A stretch of 64,000 bases of DNA from Paracoccus alkenifer (GCF_900108405.1 NZ_FNXG01000003.1:7501-71500), one strand, 5' to 3'. Counted from the stretch's first letter, positions 1 through 9,090 are shown. Program-made: numbers and translations. Notes: a model not told the origin generated them from the letters alone.

Positions 1-78
1 CATCCCGGTCACGCTGTAGCCGCTGACCTGCGGAAACTCGCGCGCCAGAAACGCCTCGATCTCATGCGCTTGCATCAT
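1..78 (-). CDS. N-terminal fragment of a probable PaaI/hotdog-type thioesterase
   Basis: Only the first 26 codons are in the window; the gene continues beyond position 1. An AGGGGGGA Shine-Dalgarno sequence lies 4 bases before the ATG at 78, and a second in-frame ATG follows at 75. The visible N-terminus (MMQAHEIEAFLAREFPQ) resembles the leading helix of small hotdog-fold acyl-CoA thioesterases, but no catalytic residue is visible, so the family call is a guess. It is divergent from the crotonase-fold gene at 135, which would fit an acyl-CoA related pair sharing a 56-base promoter region. Confidence 0.4.
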   Translation of the reverse strand, partial: MMQAHEIEAFLAREFPQVSGYSVTGM

Positions 79-134
79 GCTTTCCCCCCTTGCCGTTGCG
101 CCCTACACTCTGGCCAGCAGGGACGGAGGACACA

Positions 135-926
135 ATGCCCGACAGCTTGATCCGACAGGAAAACCATGGCGCGGTGACGCGGCTGGTGATGACCGGCGGC
201 GCCAATTACAACGTATTGTCCGCCGAGATGCTGGCGGCGCTGGGGCAGGCGCTGGACCGGATCGCCGCGGACGATACCGTGCGCGCGGTGATCCTGGCGG
301 CCGAGGGCAAGGCGTTTTCCGCCGGCCACGACCTGCGGCAGATGCAGGCGGCACGCAGCGACGCGGACGGCGGCCGCGCCGCTTATGAAACGCTGTTTGC
401 CGATTGCGCGCAGGTGATGCAGAAAATCGCCGCCCTGCCCCAGCCGGTGATCGCCGAGGTGCAGGGCATCGCCACCGCCGCCGGCTGCCAGCTGGTCGCC
501 AGCTGCGACATGGCGGTCGCGGCCGAGGGCGTGCGTTTCGGCGTGAACGGGATCAACATCGGGCTGTTCTGCACCACCCCGATGATTGCCCTGACCCGCG
601 CCATCCCGCCCCGCGCGGCTTTCGAGCTGCTGGTGACGGGCGAATTCATGGACGCGGCGCGCGCCCGCGAACTGGGGCTGGTCAACCGCGTCGTGCCCGC
701 GGCCGAGCTTGCCGCCAGCACGATGGAACTGGCGCAGCTTGTGGCCTCGAAACTGCCAAGCGCGGTGCGGCTGGGCAAGCGCGCCTTTCGCGAACAGCAG
801 GGGCTGTCACTGGCCGAGGCCTATCGCTCGGGTGGGGCGACGATGTGCGAAAACATGATGCTGCCGGAAACCGACGAAGGGCTGAACGCATTTCTGGAAA
901 AGCGGCCGCCGTCCTGGGCAAACTAG
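135..926 (+). CDS. Crotonase-fold protein (enoyl-CoA hydratase/isomerase family, ECHDC3-like)
   Basis: A 263-residue protein of the crotonase superfamily, starting at the ATG at 135, which has a GGACGGAGGA ribosome site just upstream; an earlier in-frame start at 90 lacks one. The acyl-CoA binding/oxyanion-hole region (FSAGHDL, about residues 61-67) and the second half-site (GIATAAGCQL, 111-120) are intact. In true hydratases two glutamates act: one in the GCEL motif and one in the FGxPE motif. Here these positions are Gln119 and Gly139, so ordinary water addition is unlikely. The residues after it (GLFCTTP) match the ECHDC3-like subgroup, whose activity is poorly defined. Cytoplasmic, monocistronic by position; its 3' end faces ccdA across 21 bases. 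Confidence 0.85.
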   Translation: MPDSLIRQENHGAVTRLVMTGGANYNVLSAEMLAALGQALDRIAADDTVRAVILAAEGKAFSAGHDLRQMQAARSDADGGRAAYETLFADCAQVMQKIAALPQPVIAEVQGIATAAGCQLVASCDMAVAAEGVRFGVNGINIGLFCTTPMIALTRAIPPRAAFELLVTGEFMDAARARELGLVNRVVPAAELAASTMELAQLVASKLPSAVRLGKRAFREQQGLSLAEAYRSGGATMCENMMLPETDEGLNAFLEKRPPSWAN

Positions 927-947
927 GGGCGGCTGCCGCGGGCGGGT

Positions 948-1685
948 CTAGCCGATCTGCCCCAGCGCCGGGAATGTTTCGAGCAGCCAATAGCTGATGA
1001 CGCCCATCCAGCCGGTCAGCAGCAACAGGCCCACCGCGATCAGCAACACGCCCGACACCCGCTCGATCGCGCCCATGTGGCGCTTGAGCCGGTTCATCAG
1101 CCCCATCGAGCGCTCGATAAAGATCGCCGACAGCAGGAACGGGATGCCCAGCCCCAGCGCATAGGTGCCCAGCAGCGTGGTCCCGCGCGCGGGGTCGGTC
1201 GCGGCCAGCGTCAGGATCATCGACAGCTGCGGCCCGATGCACGGCGTCCAGCCGAATGCAAAGGCCAGCCCCAGAAAATACGCCCCCAGCGCCGAGCCGC
1301 CCTTGTCCCCGGTGTCCAGCCGCGCCTCGCGATCGAGGATCGGGATGCGGAATACATGCAGGAAATGCAGCCCCAGCACGATCACGAAGATCCCCGAGAT
1401 CGTCACCAGCCACGGCTGATATTGCAAAAACGCCCGCCCAAAGGCCGAGGCCGCATAGCCCATCAGCAGAAACACCGTGGACAGCCCCAGCACGAAAAAC
1501 AGCGCCGGCAGCACCGCGCTGCGCTGGCGTTCGCGCAGATCCGAGACCTTCACCCCGGCCATATAGGCCAGATACGGCGGCACGATCGGCAGCACGCAGG
1601 GCGACAGGAACGACAGGATCCCGGCCGCCACCGCGACAAGCATGGCGGGCAGGATGGCGGCATCGACGAGTTCAATTCCAAACAT
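948..1685 (-). CDS. ccdA: Cytochrome c biogenesis protein CcdA (thiol:disulfide transmembrane transporter)
   Basis: This is a 245-residue inner-membrane protein with six predicted hydrophobic segments. It moves reducing equivalents from cytoplasmic thioredoxin to periplasmic partners needed for cytochrome c maturation (CcmG-type thioredoxins). The two redox cysteines are visible in the family motifs FLSPCVLPIVPP (Cys30) and FGWTPCIGPQ (Cys149), one in each half of the internally repeated protein. The start at 1685 gives the standard N-terminus with the first helix; the open frame runs further upstream but without family similarity. It lies 89 bases downstream of rne, separated by a GC-rich hairpin, so it may be transcribed alone or by read-through. 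Confidence 0.93.
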   Translation of the reverse strand: MFGIELVDAAILPAMLVAVAAGILSFLSPCVLPIVPPYLAYMAGVKVSDLRERQRSAVLPALFFVLGLSTVFLLMGYAASAFGRAFLQYQPWLVTISGIFVIVLGLHFLHVFRIPILDREARLDTGDKGGSALGAYFLGLAFAFGWTPCIGPQLSMILTLAATDPARGTTLLGTYALGLGIPFLLSAIFIERSMGLMNRLKRHMGAIERVSGVLLIAVGLLLLTGWMGVISYWLLETFPALGQIG

Positions 1686-1707
1686 GGCGGCACCTTGGCG
1701 AAAACTT

Positions 1708-1733
1708 CGGGGCCGGGGAAGACCCCGGCCCCG
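1708..1733 (-). terminator. Hairpin downstream of rne
   Basis: A perfect 11-bp inverted repeat (CGGGGCCGGGG with a 4-base AAGA loop on the plus strand) lies between the rne stop codon and the ccdA start. On the minus strand it is followed by AAGTTTTC, a short T stretch only, so it is either a moderate intrinsic terminator or a 3'-end stabilising hairpin for the rne mRNA. Confidence 0.5.
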
Positions 1734-1774
1734 CAACGAATGGTCACAGTGGCGTCATGTGCGCAGCAGCCGGA

Positions 1775-4537
1775 TCAGCCGGCCGACCACCAGCCGCGGC
1801 GCTTGGGCTGCGCGAGTTCCCGCGGCTGCTCGGCCCTGATCGGCGCAGGCTCGGCTGCCGCCGGCTCTGCCTCGGGTTCGGGTTCCGGTTCGGGCCGAGC
1901 GGTTGCCGGGGTTTCGGCCGCGGCGGTCCCTGCTTTGGCATCCGCCGCAGTCTCATCCGCAGCTTCGCCCGGCTCGCCCTCTGCCCCACTCTCTGCCTCG
2001 GCCACCGGCTCAGCTACCTGCTCGGCCGCGCCTGGCTGTGCGAGGTCTGCCGCGTCATCGCCGGGCGAGCCACCCAACAGGTCGTCGCCCAGCCCGTCGG
2101 CATTGGCCGGGATGCCGCCGGTTTCGACCGGCGCGCCTTGGCCCGCCGGGGCATCGCGGCTTTCGTCGATCACGGCCGGCCCGTCGCCGGACTGCTGGTC
2201 TTCGGAACTGCGGCGCGACCGAGACCGTGAACGCGAACGGCGCGAACGCCCCGTGGCGGGTTTTTCCGCCGCAGCCTCGTCTGCATCTGCGGCGCCAGCC
2301 TCGGATGCGTCTGCCGCGTCGTCCTGATCTGCGTCCGAATCGTCGTCCCCGCCGGATTGCGCCGCGTGATCCTCGTCGCTCGATTCGTCACCGTTCCGCC
2401 GACGGCGGCGACGGCGGCGGCGGGTCGGCGAAGCCGCGTCATCGCCGTTGCCATCGTCCGGCGTGGCGAGGTTCTCGGCGTCCAGCGCCTCGTCTTCGGA
2501 CGAGTTGTCGGATTCGTCGATTTCGGCCATCAGGCTGGCATCGACCGACAAGGCGGCGCTGGAATGATCAGGGATCGCGCGCGTCGCGGTCTTGAACTTT
2601 TCAAGCGAATAATCGGGCGAGATCAGGCCCGGGTCGGCCTCGATCCGCACCGACAGCCCATAGCGCGCCTCGATCCGGGCGATATGGTCGCGTTTCTGGT
2701 TCATCAGATAGTTGGCGACCGCGACCGGCACCTTGACCAGAACCTCGCGCGAACGCTTGCGGGTGCCCTCTTCCTCGATGGCGCGCAGGATGGTCAGCGC
2801 CATGGAATCGTCGGACCGGATCAGCCCGGTGCCGTGGCAATGCGCGCAGGGCTGGGTGGTCGATTCCAGCATCCCCGGCCGCAGCCGCTGGCGCGACATC
2901 TCCATCAGGCCGAAACCGGAAATCCGCCCGACCTGGATCCGCGCGCGGTCGTTTTTCAGCGCATCCTTGAAACGCTTTTCCACGGCGGCGTTGTTCTTGC
3001 GCTCATCCATGTCGATGAAATCGACGACGATCAGCCCGGCCAAGTCGCGCAGCCGCAGCTGCCGCGCGATCTCGTCGGCGGCCTCAAGGTTGGTCTTGGT
3101 CGCGGTTTCCTCGATCGAGCCTTCCTTGGTCGCCCGGCCCGAGTTCACGTCGATGGCCACCAGCGCCTCGGTGATGCCGATGACGATGTAGCCGCCGGAT
3201 TTCAGCTGCACGACCGGATTGAACATTCCGGCAAGGTAGCTTTCCACCTGATAGCGCGCGAACAGCGGCGTGGGGTCGGTGTAATGCTTAACGCTGCGGG
3301 CGTGGGTCGGCATGATCATCGCCATGAAATCGCGGGCGGTGCGCCAGCCGCGCTCGCCCTCGACCAGCACCTCGTCGATTTCCTTGCTGTAAAGGTCGCG
3401 GATGGTGCGCTTGATCAGGTCGCCCTCTTCGTAGATCGGCGCGGGCGCCATCGACTTGAAAGTGCGTTCGCGGATCTGTTCCCACAGCCGCATCAGATAT
3501 TCATAGTCGCGCTTGATCTCGCTGCGGGTGCGCTGGCTGCCGGCGGTGCGGATGATCAGCCCCGCGCCCGAGGGCACCTCGAGATCCGAGGCGATATCCT
3601 TGAGCTTCTTGCGGTCGGCGACATTGGTGATCTTGCGCGAAATCCCGCCGCCACGCGCGGTGTTCGGCATCAGCACGCAATAGCGGCCGGCGAGGCTTAG
3701 ATAGGTGGTCAGCGCGGCGCCCTTGTTGCCGCGTTCCTCCTTGACCACCTGCACCAGCATGATCTGCCGGACCTTGATGACCTCTTGAATCTTGTAGCGG
3801 CGGGCGCGGGGCTTGCGCGAGGGGCGGATTTCCTCGGCCACGTCCTCTTCGGCGATCGATTCGATGTCGTCGTCCGAATCGCCGTGGTCGTCGCCGTGGT
3901 CGTCGGCATCCGTTTCATCGGCCGAGCCGGCCGCTTCCGGCGCGGCCTGCGCGGACGCGGCGGCCGCAATCTCTGCCGCGCCGGTCTCGGTGTTTTCGGG
4001 GGCCGCGACCTGCGTGTCCGCAGCCGTATCCTCGGCAGCGGCGGTTTCTTCGGCGGGGGCGGCGTCGATGATCTCCATCCCCGGCACGGCGTCCGAGCGG
4101 GTCACCGCATCATCCTGCACCGCGCGTTCGGCGCGCTCGTCGCCGCGCGCCCCGTCCCGGCTGCCGTCGCGCGACCCGTTGCGGCCACGTCCGCGGCTGC
4201 GCGAGCTGCGGCGTTCCTGCGCGCCCTCGTCGGCCTCGGCCTCGGCGGCGGCGGCGCGGTCTTCCTCGATCAGCGCGGCGCGGTCGGCGGCGGGGATCTG
4301 ATAGTAATCGGGATGGATTTCCGCAAAGGCCAGAAAGCCGTGGCGGTTGCCGCCGTAATCGACAAAGGCCGCCTGCAACGAGGGTTCGACCCGCGTGACC
4401 TTGGCCAGATAGATATTTCCGGCCAGCTGGCGCTTGTTCAGTGTTTCAAAATCAAAGTCTTCGACCTTGGTTCCGTCCGCCACGACCACCCGGGTTTCCT
4501 CGGGATGGGTGGCGTCGATCAGCATCTTCTTTGCCAT
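1775..4537 (-). CDS. rne: Ribonuclease E
   Basis: A 920-residue endoribonuclease, scaffold of the RNA degradosome. The conserved start MAKKMLIDATHPEETRVV fixes the initiation codon at 4537. The S1 RNA-binding domain begins near residue 38 and is split by about 170 residues of acidic and Arg/Ser-rich insertion (about 90-260), as is typical in alphaproteobacteria. The DNase I-like catalytic region carries the metal-binding aspartates in VAIDVNSGRATKEG and VVDFIDMDE, and the zinc-link CAHCHG follows. The C-terminal third is disordered, with two arginine-rich RNA-binding patches (TRRRRRRRRRNG, RSRRSRSRSRSRR), and ends in KRRGWWSAG, the GWW motif that recruits polynucleotide phosphorylase in Caulobacter. 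A 474-base gap upstream probably holds a long leader. Confidence 0.97.
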   Translation of the reverse strand: MAKKMLIDATHPEETRVVVADGTKVEDFDFETLNKRQLAGNIYLAKVTRVEPSLQAAFVDYGGNRHGFLAFAEIHPDYYQIPAADRAALIEEDRAAAAEAEADEGAQERRSSRSRGRGRNGSRDGSRDGARGDERAERAVQDDAVTRSDAVPGMEIIDAAPAEETAAAEDTAADTQVAAPENTETGAAEIAAAASAQAAPEAAGSADETDADDHGDDHGDSDDDIESIAEEDVAEEIRPSRKPRARRYKIQEVIKVRQIMLVQVVKEERGNKGAALTTYLSLAGRYCVLMPNTARGGGISRKITNVADRKKLKDIASDLEVPSGAGLIIRTAGSQRTRSEIKRDYEYLMRLWEQIRERTFKSMAPAPIYEEGDLIKRTIRDLYSKEIDEVLVEGERGWRTARDFMAMIMPTHARSVKHYTDPTPLFARYQVESYLAGMFNPVVQLKSGGYIVIGITEALVAIDVNSGRATKEGSIEETATKTNLEAADEIARQLRLRDLAGLIVVDFIDMDERKNNAAVEKRFKDALKNDRARIQVGRISGFGLMEMSRQRLRPGMLESTTQPCAHCHGTGLIRSDDSMALTILRAIEEEGTRKRSREVLVKVPVAVANYLMNQKRDHIARIEARYGLSVRIEADPGLISPDYSLEKFKTATRAIPDHSSAALSVDASLMAEIDESDNSSEDEALDAENLATPDDGNGDDAASPTRRRRRRRRRNGDESSDEDHAAQSGGDDDSDADQDDAADASEAGAADADEAAAEKPATGRSRRSRSRSRSRRSSEDQQSGDGPAVIDESRDAPAGQGAPVETGGIPANADGLGDDLLGGSPGDDAADLAQPGAAEQVAEPVAEAESGAEGEPGEAADETAADAKAGTAAAETPATARPEPEPEPEAEPAAAEPAPIRAEQPRELAQPKRRGWWSAG

Positions 4538-5011
4538 GTAGTGTTCTTTCACACAGCCCGTCGGGGTCTGTCATGCGACAGGGATAGCTGACGGGGCTGC
4601 GACATGATGCGGACGCCACGGTCACGGCAGAGCAGGCGGCATCCCCAACGGGAAAAAGGGCGGACGGGAACAATTCCCGCCACCCCCTTGCGTCACCTTG
4701 CCTTGCGCGATCCATCGCGTCTGTTTCCTTTTGGCCGCATACGGACCCGCTGGGCCCGCCGCGACGGCTGATATTCATGGCCCGCCGCATCGCAAGGACA
4801 CGCCTGAGGACCGGCTTTCTTTCGCGCGACCCGGCCTGTTGCCCCCTTTCGGGGCCCACGGCCGACACCACGCTGCGAAACTGGCTGCGGCGCATGGTCG
4901 CCAGATCGGACAACCGCACCCGCATGGGGTGAACATAGGGGCAGGGCATCCCCGATTTCAATGCGAAACTGCCCTCAAGCCCATCTCTTTCGTGATGGCC
5001 CCGCCCCGGGC
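4538..5011. other. 474-base non-coding gap upstream of rne
   Basis: No convincing gene is seen between the rne start and the lipoprotein stop, although unconserved open frames exist on both strands. The stretch most likely holds the rne promoter and a long 5' leader on the minus strand. RNase E regulates its own mRNA through its leader in enterobacteria; whether that holds here is inference. Short palindromes occur, e.g. CGGGAATTGTTCCCG near 4670-4684. No known riboswitch was recognised. Confidence 0.5.
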
Positions 5012-5857
5012 CTACGGATTGCTGCAAAGCTCGGGGTTAATCAGACAGGCAAAAACGCCTATCACAGTCCCTGCCCGCGCCACATCGTTCAAGGTCGATT
5101 CATCGCGAGAGATCAGCCGGTCGGCCGAGACCCATTCCGAAACCCCATCCGACATCCGCCGCACCTTCACCCGCCCGCCGGCCTGGTCGATCTCCTGGAT
5201 GATCGAGGGTGAATCGCTTAGAACCCCCTGCACATGCACGCCGTCCCCGACCGACAGCCCGCGCACGGTCGGCGGCAAGGCGGCAGGCGGCGCAACCGGG
5301 GCCGGAGCCGGAGCCGCGCCCCCCTTTCCCTGCTCCTGCAACGCCTGGAATCGCGCCAGAACCGCCGGCCGGTCCTGCTCGGCGACCAGCGCAAATGACA
5401 CACGCTTGGTCCCGGGGGCCGAAAGATGCCGCGCCAGATCCTCGATGTCCGCGACACGGGTCACAGCCGGCGGCTGCACCCACTCCACATGCGTTTCCCA
5501 GAATGAGAACGGGAAATATTGAAAGACCAGGCTTTCAGCCTGCTGATCTGCGGTCGCCTCGGCCGGGGCCATGGCGACATAGGTGCGCTCGGGGAAACTG
5601 TCCGACCCCAGCACGGCCACCGCCCGCGCCGACATGGGCGGCCAGCTTTGCAACTGATAGGCCAGAACCGCCTGTTCCTGCCCGACGATCAGCGCGAGAA
5701 TGGCGTCCTGTTCGGCCGTCTGGAACAGATATTCCCCCGGCGGATAAGCCCCGGTCACCGGATAGACCGTGGCCGATGACCTCAGGTCCGCGGTGCTTTC
5801 GTATTTGCACCCGGCCAGCGCCAGAAACAGCATCGCCAGAACGATTCGTCCAATCAT
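5012..5857 (-). CDS. Lipoprotein of unknown function
   Basis: A 281-residue protein with a classical lipoprotein signal: MIGRIVLAMLFLALAGCK, with the lipobox LALAGC putting the lipidated cysteine at residue 17. That signal decides the start at 5857, although the frame stays open upstream. The N-terminal half (about 25-165) contains YPPGEYLFQT and is not recognised. A low-complexity Ala/Pro linker follows near residue 190, then a C-terminal module (about 205-265, containing VGDGVHVQG and SEWVSADRLI) that reads like an SH3-type beta-barrel. It is probably anchored in the outer or inner membrane facing the periplasm. No function is assigned. It lies between dctD and rne on the same strand, with no obvious operon link. 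Confidence 0.75.
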   Translation of the reverse strand: MIGRIVLAMLFLALAGCKYESTADLRSSATVYPVTGAYPPGEYLFQTAEQDAILALIVGQEQAVLAYQLQSWPPMSARAVAVLGSDSFPERTYVAMAPAEATADQQAESLVFQYFPFSFWETHVEWVQPPAVTRVADIEDLARHLSAPGTKRVSFALVAEQDRPAVLARFQALQEQGKGGAAPAPAPVAPPAALPPTVRGLSVGDGVHVQGVLSDSPSIIQEIDQAGGRVKVRRMSDGVSEWVSADRLISRDESTLNDVARAGTVIGVFACLINPELCSNP

Positions 5858-5940
5858 ACCCGTCCCCTTTCCCGTCAGGGTAACAGAAACGAGAGCACTG
5901 CGACCGGAAATCGCCCTGTCCTTTCGACAGGCCCCGCAAG

Positions 5941-7269
5941 CTACAGGTAATCGCCGCGGCTCAGCCCGTATTTCGCCATTTTCTCGTTCAGGGTCCGGCG
6001 CGGCAGGCACAATTCGTCCATCACCGCGCTGATCGAGCCCTTGTGGCGGCGCATGGTGTTGTCGATCAGCATCCGCTCGAACGATTCGACATATTCCTTG
6101 AGCGGCTTGCCCTCGGTCGTTGTGGCATCGGTCTGCGCCTCTTCGCCGTCCCCCAGCAGCAGCGAGGTGATCGAGCCGGTGCCGCGCCGGTTTTGCAGCA
6201 CCGCGCGCTCGGCCACGTTGATCAGCTGGCGCACGTTGCCCGGCCAGGGGGCCTGCAACAGCTGCGCGGCCTCTTGCGCGGTGATCTGCGGCGGCTCGCA
6301 GCCGTATTCATCAGCGAACTGTTCGGTCATGCGGGTGAACAGGGCCAGGATATCCTCGCCCCGCTGGCGCAGCGGCGGCAGGGTGATCTTGAGCGCGGAC
6401 AGGCGGTAGAACAGGTCCGGGCGCAGGCTGTCCTCGGCCCGACGCCCCTCGCCACGGGCGTTCGAGATGGCGATGATCCGGCTTTCGGCCGGGCTGCCCT
6501 GATCGGCGATAAAGGCCAGCAGCCGGGCCTGCAACGGGTCCGACAGCGCCTCGATATCCTCAAGACACAGCGTGCCGCCGCGGGCTTCCTCGACCGCGGG
6601 CAGACCGTCCTCGACGGGGCCGAACAGCCGCGTAGCCAGCGCCTCGTCGTTATAGGCGGCGCAGGAAATCGGCACGAACTTGCGCGAGGCCCGCGGCCCC
6701 ACCGCGTGCAGCGCATGCGCGACCAGCGTCTTGCCGGTGCCGGTCTCGCCGTCGATCAGCACATGGCCGTCGGCCTGCCCGAGATCAAGAATATCCTCGC
6801 GCAGCCGCTCCATCGCGGGGCTGGTGCCGACCAGTTTCGACATCACCTGCTGGCCCTCGGACAGGTCACGGCGCAGCGCGCGGTTGTCGAGCGTGATCCG
6901 CCGCGCCTGCAACGCTTTTTTCGCCAGCTCGGTCATCCGGTCGGGGTTAAAGGGCTTTTCCATGAAATCCATGGCCCCCAGCCGCATCGCCTCGACCGCC
7001 ATCGGCACGTCGCCGTGGCCGGTGATCATGATGACCGGCAGCGCCGAATCCTGCCCCATCAGCCGCTTGAGAAACGCCATCCCGTCCATGCCGGGCATGC
7101 GGATGTCGGTGATGATCGCGCCGGGCCAGTCGGGGCCGATCACCTTCAGCGCATCCTCGGCGCTGGCGAACACCTCGGTGGTGAAACCGGACAGTGTCAG
7201 CCACTGGCTGATCGATTCGCGCATGTCCGGTTCGTCGTCCACAACCGCCACGGTCATCGTCTGCGTCAT
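5941..7269 (-). CDS. dctD: DctD-like response regulator, AAA+ enhancer-binding type without GAFTGA
   Basis: A 442-residue NtrC-family regulator. The receiver domain (1-120) has the acidic pocket VVDDEP, phospho-acceptor Asp55 (ITDIRMPGMDG) and the EKPF lysine. The AAA+ domain (about 145-375) has Walker A GETGTGKT (174-181) and sensor II WPGNVRQL. A Fis-type helix-turn-helix follows at the C-terminus. The loop that should carry GAFTGA, the sigma-54 contact, reads GPVEDGLPAVEEA (217-229), and Walker B is LEDIE instead of LDEIG. It is therefore unlikely to activate sigma-54 polymerase. It lies 15 bases downstream of dctB, so both are one operon. By homology it controls C4-dicarboxylate uptake, but no dctPQM genes are nearby. 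Confidence 0.88.
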   Translation of the reverse strand: MTQTMTVAVVDDEPDMRESISQWLTLSGFTTEVFASAEDALKVIGPDWPGAIITDIRMPGMDGMAFLKRLMGQDSALPVIMITGHGDVPMAVEAMRLGAMDFMEKPFNPDRMTELAKKALQARRITLDNRALRRDLSEGQQVMSKLVGTSPAMERLREDILDLGQADGHVLIDGETGTGKTLVAHALHAVGPRASRKFVPISCAAYNDEALATRLFGPVEDGLPAVEEARGGTLCLEDIEALSDPLQARLLAFIADQGSPAESRIIAISNARGEGRRAEDSLRPDLFYRLSALKITLPPLRQRGEDILALFTRMTEQFADEYGCEPPQITAQEAAQLLQAPWPGNVRQLINVAERAVLQNRRGTGSITSLLLGDGEEAQTDATTTEGKPLKEYVESFERMLIDNTMRRHKGSISAVMDELCLPRRTLNEKMAKYGLSRGDYL

Positions 7270-7284
7270 GCCATCATCCTTTCG

Positions 7285-9090
7285 TCACTCGGCAGCCAAC
7301 GGCTTTGCGCCATGCCGGGCAGGTTCGTAAAACGGCAGCTCGACATCGAACACCGCACCCCCGCCCTGGCGGTTATGTGCGGTCAGCCTGCCACCAAAAT
7401 CGGCAACAATCCCCGACGAGATCGCCAGCCCCAGCCCGGTTCCCTCGCCGGGGCTCTTGGTCGTCCAGAAGGGTTCAAAAAGTTTTTCCAGATCGTCTAC
7501 GCCGGGACCGTTGTCGCGAACAGACAAATGCGCGTGTGAAAGCCGGGTCACCACCAGCTCGATCGACGCATCCCGCACGGATTTCGTGGCGTCCAGCGCG
7601 TTGCGCACCAGGTTGATGATGACCTGTTCCAGCCGGATGCGGTCGCAAAACACCATCACCGGCTGGGACGGGACGCTGCGTTGCAGCCGCACGCGGCGGG
7701 TGCGCAGCTGCGGCTCCATCATGGTCAGCGCGCTGGACAGCGCGGCGCGCAGGTCCACCGGCTCGAACGCCTCGCCGCCCTTGCGGGCATAGGATTTCAG
7801 CTGCCGGGTGATCGCGCCCATCCGGTCCAGCAGGTCGTCGATGCGCTGAAACGAGGTCATCGCCTCGGTTTCCCGGCCCCGTTCCAAAAGCAGGCGCGAG
7901 CCGGCCAGATAGGTTTTCATCGCCGCCAGCGGCTGGTTCAGCTCGTGGCTGACGCTGGCCGACATTTCGCCCAGCGCGGCCAGTTTCGACGCTTGCTGCA
8001 CCGTCTGTTCGGCCACGCGTAGCTCGCGCTGCACGCGTTCGCGTTCGGCGATCTCGCGGGTCAGGCGGGTGTTCAGCGCCCGCAGATCGGCGGATTCGCG
8101 GCGATAGCGGGCGGATTGCACGCGGGCGCGGCGCGACAGCAGATAGAACCCCAGCGCCATCAGGATCGCAAATCCCATGATTTCCAGCGCAAGAAAGGTG
8201 TTCACCCGGTCGCGGATCGAATCGTAAGTGGTGAACAGGGTCATCCGCCAGCCGCGGAACGGGATGCGGGTCTGGGTCTGCATCACCGGCTTGCCGCCCA
8301 GATAGGCGTCGGCAGGACGGTTCGACCAGTCGGCGGTGACCTGATAGGCCCGCTCGATCGCCGAGGGCGCCGAGCGCACCGCCAGCGCATCGTCCAGCAT
8401 CCGTCCCCGCCAGCGCGATTCCGTCGCAAGGATGATCTGTCCCGAGCTGTCGGTGACCGCCACCGCATCCTGAATCCCGCCCCAGGACCGCTCAAGCCGG
8501 CCCAGGTCGGCGCCGACCACGATCACCCCAAGCGAGCGCCCCTCGCTGACCACGGCGCGGGAATAGGCGAATTCGAACCCGCCGCTGTCCGACGGCGACA
8601 CCGTGAACACGGTGTCGTTGGTGCGCAGCGCCTCGACGTAAAACGGCGACAGCACGTAATTGGCGCCCAGCAGCTTGCGGTCGGTGGCCCCGACCACCCG
8701 CCCCGAATTATCCAGCAGCCGGATCGAGGCCACCGCGATTTCCTTTTGCGCCGCGATCAGCCGGGCCGAGATCGTCGCATAGTCTTTTTTGCTCAGCGAG
8801 CCGATCAGCGCCGGGTCGCGCGCCAGCAGCAGCGGCACCACCGAGGTGCGCTGCAATTCCGACAGCAGGTTGCCGGTGAACAGCGCCGAACGCAGTTCGG
8901 CCCGCACGCGGGTGCTTTCGGAAAACCGGTCGGTCAGCCAGACGTTCGTCCACCAGATCGCGCCCACGGCCGCGACCAGCAGCACCAGAATCCCCAGCCG
9001 ATTGGCCAGCCGCGTCCCCGCCCCCGCGCGGGCACGTTGCGCGGCGGGATCGGTCGGGTAATGCTCAATCTCTCGGCCGCTGGCTGCCAT
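7285..9090 (-). CDS. dctB: DctB-like sensor histidine kinase
   Basis: A 601-residue membrane sensor kinase. A short cytoplasmic N-terminus is followed by a membrane helix (about 31-50), a large periplasmic double-PDC sensor region (about 51-300) as in C4-dicarboxylate sensors, a second helix (about 305-325), a coiled-coil linker, and the HisKA domain with the phospho-accepting histidine in VSHELNQPLAAMKTYL. The ATPase domain shows the N box (NLVRNALDA), G1 (DNGPGVDDLEKLF) and G2 (GTGLGLAIS). It is expected to phosphorylate the adjacent DctD-like regulator. Because the partner lacks GAFTGA, output probably goes through a sigma-70-type promoter or DNA occupancy rather than sigma-54. Confidence 0.88.
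   Translation of the reverse strand: MAASGREIEHYPTDPAAQRARAGAGTRLANRLGILVLLVAAVGAIWWTNVWLTDRFSESTRVRAELRSALFTGNLLSELQRTSVVPLLLARDPALIGSLSKKDYATISARLIAAQKEIAVASIRLLDNSGRVVGATDRKLLGANYVLSPFYVEALRTNDTVFTVSPSDSGGFEFAYSRAVVSEGRSLGVIVVGADLGRLERSWGGIQDAVAVTDSSGQIILATESRWRGRMLDDALAVRSAPSAIERAYQVTADWSNRPADAYLGGKPVMQTQTRIPFRGWRMTLFTTYDSIRDRVNTFLALEIMGFAILMALGFYLLSRRARVQSARYRRESADLRALNTRLTREIAERERVQRELRVAEQTVQQASKLAALGEMSASVSHELNQPLAAMKTYLAGSRLLLERGRETEAMTSFQRIDDLLDRMGAITRQLKSYARKGGEAFEPVDLRAALSSALTMMEPQLRTRRVRLQRSVPSQPVMVFCDRIRLEQVIINLVRNALDATKSVRDASIELVVTRLSHAHLSVRDNGPGVDDLEKLFEPFWTTKSPGEGTGLGLAISSGIVADFGGRLTAHNRQGGGAVFDVELPFYEPARHGAKPLAAE

Noticed and set aside
4452-5027. A 191-codon minus-strand frame upstream of and overlapping the start of rne.
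   Set aside because: Composition is erratic, no signal or domain is seen, and it overlaps the certain rne start in another frame. The region is better explained as leader and promoter.
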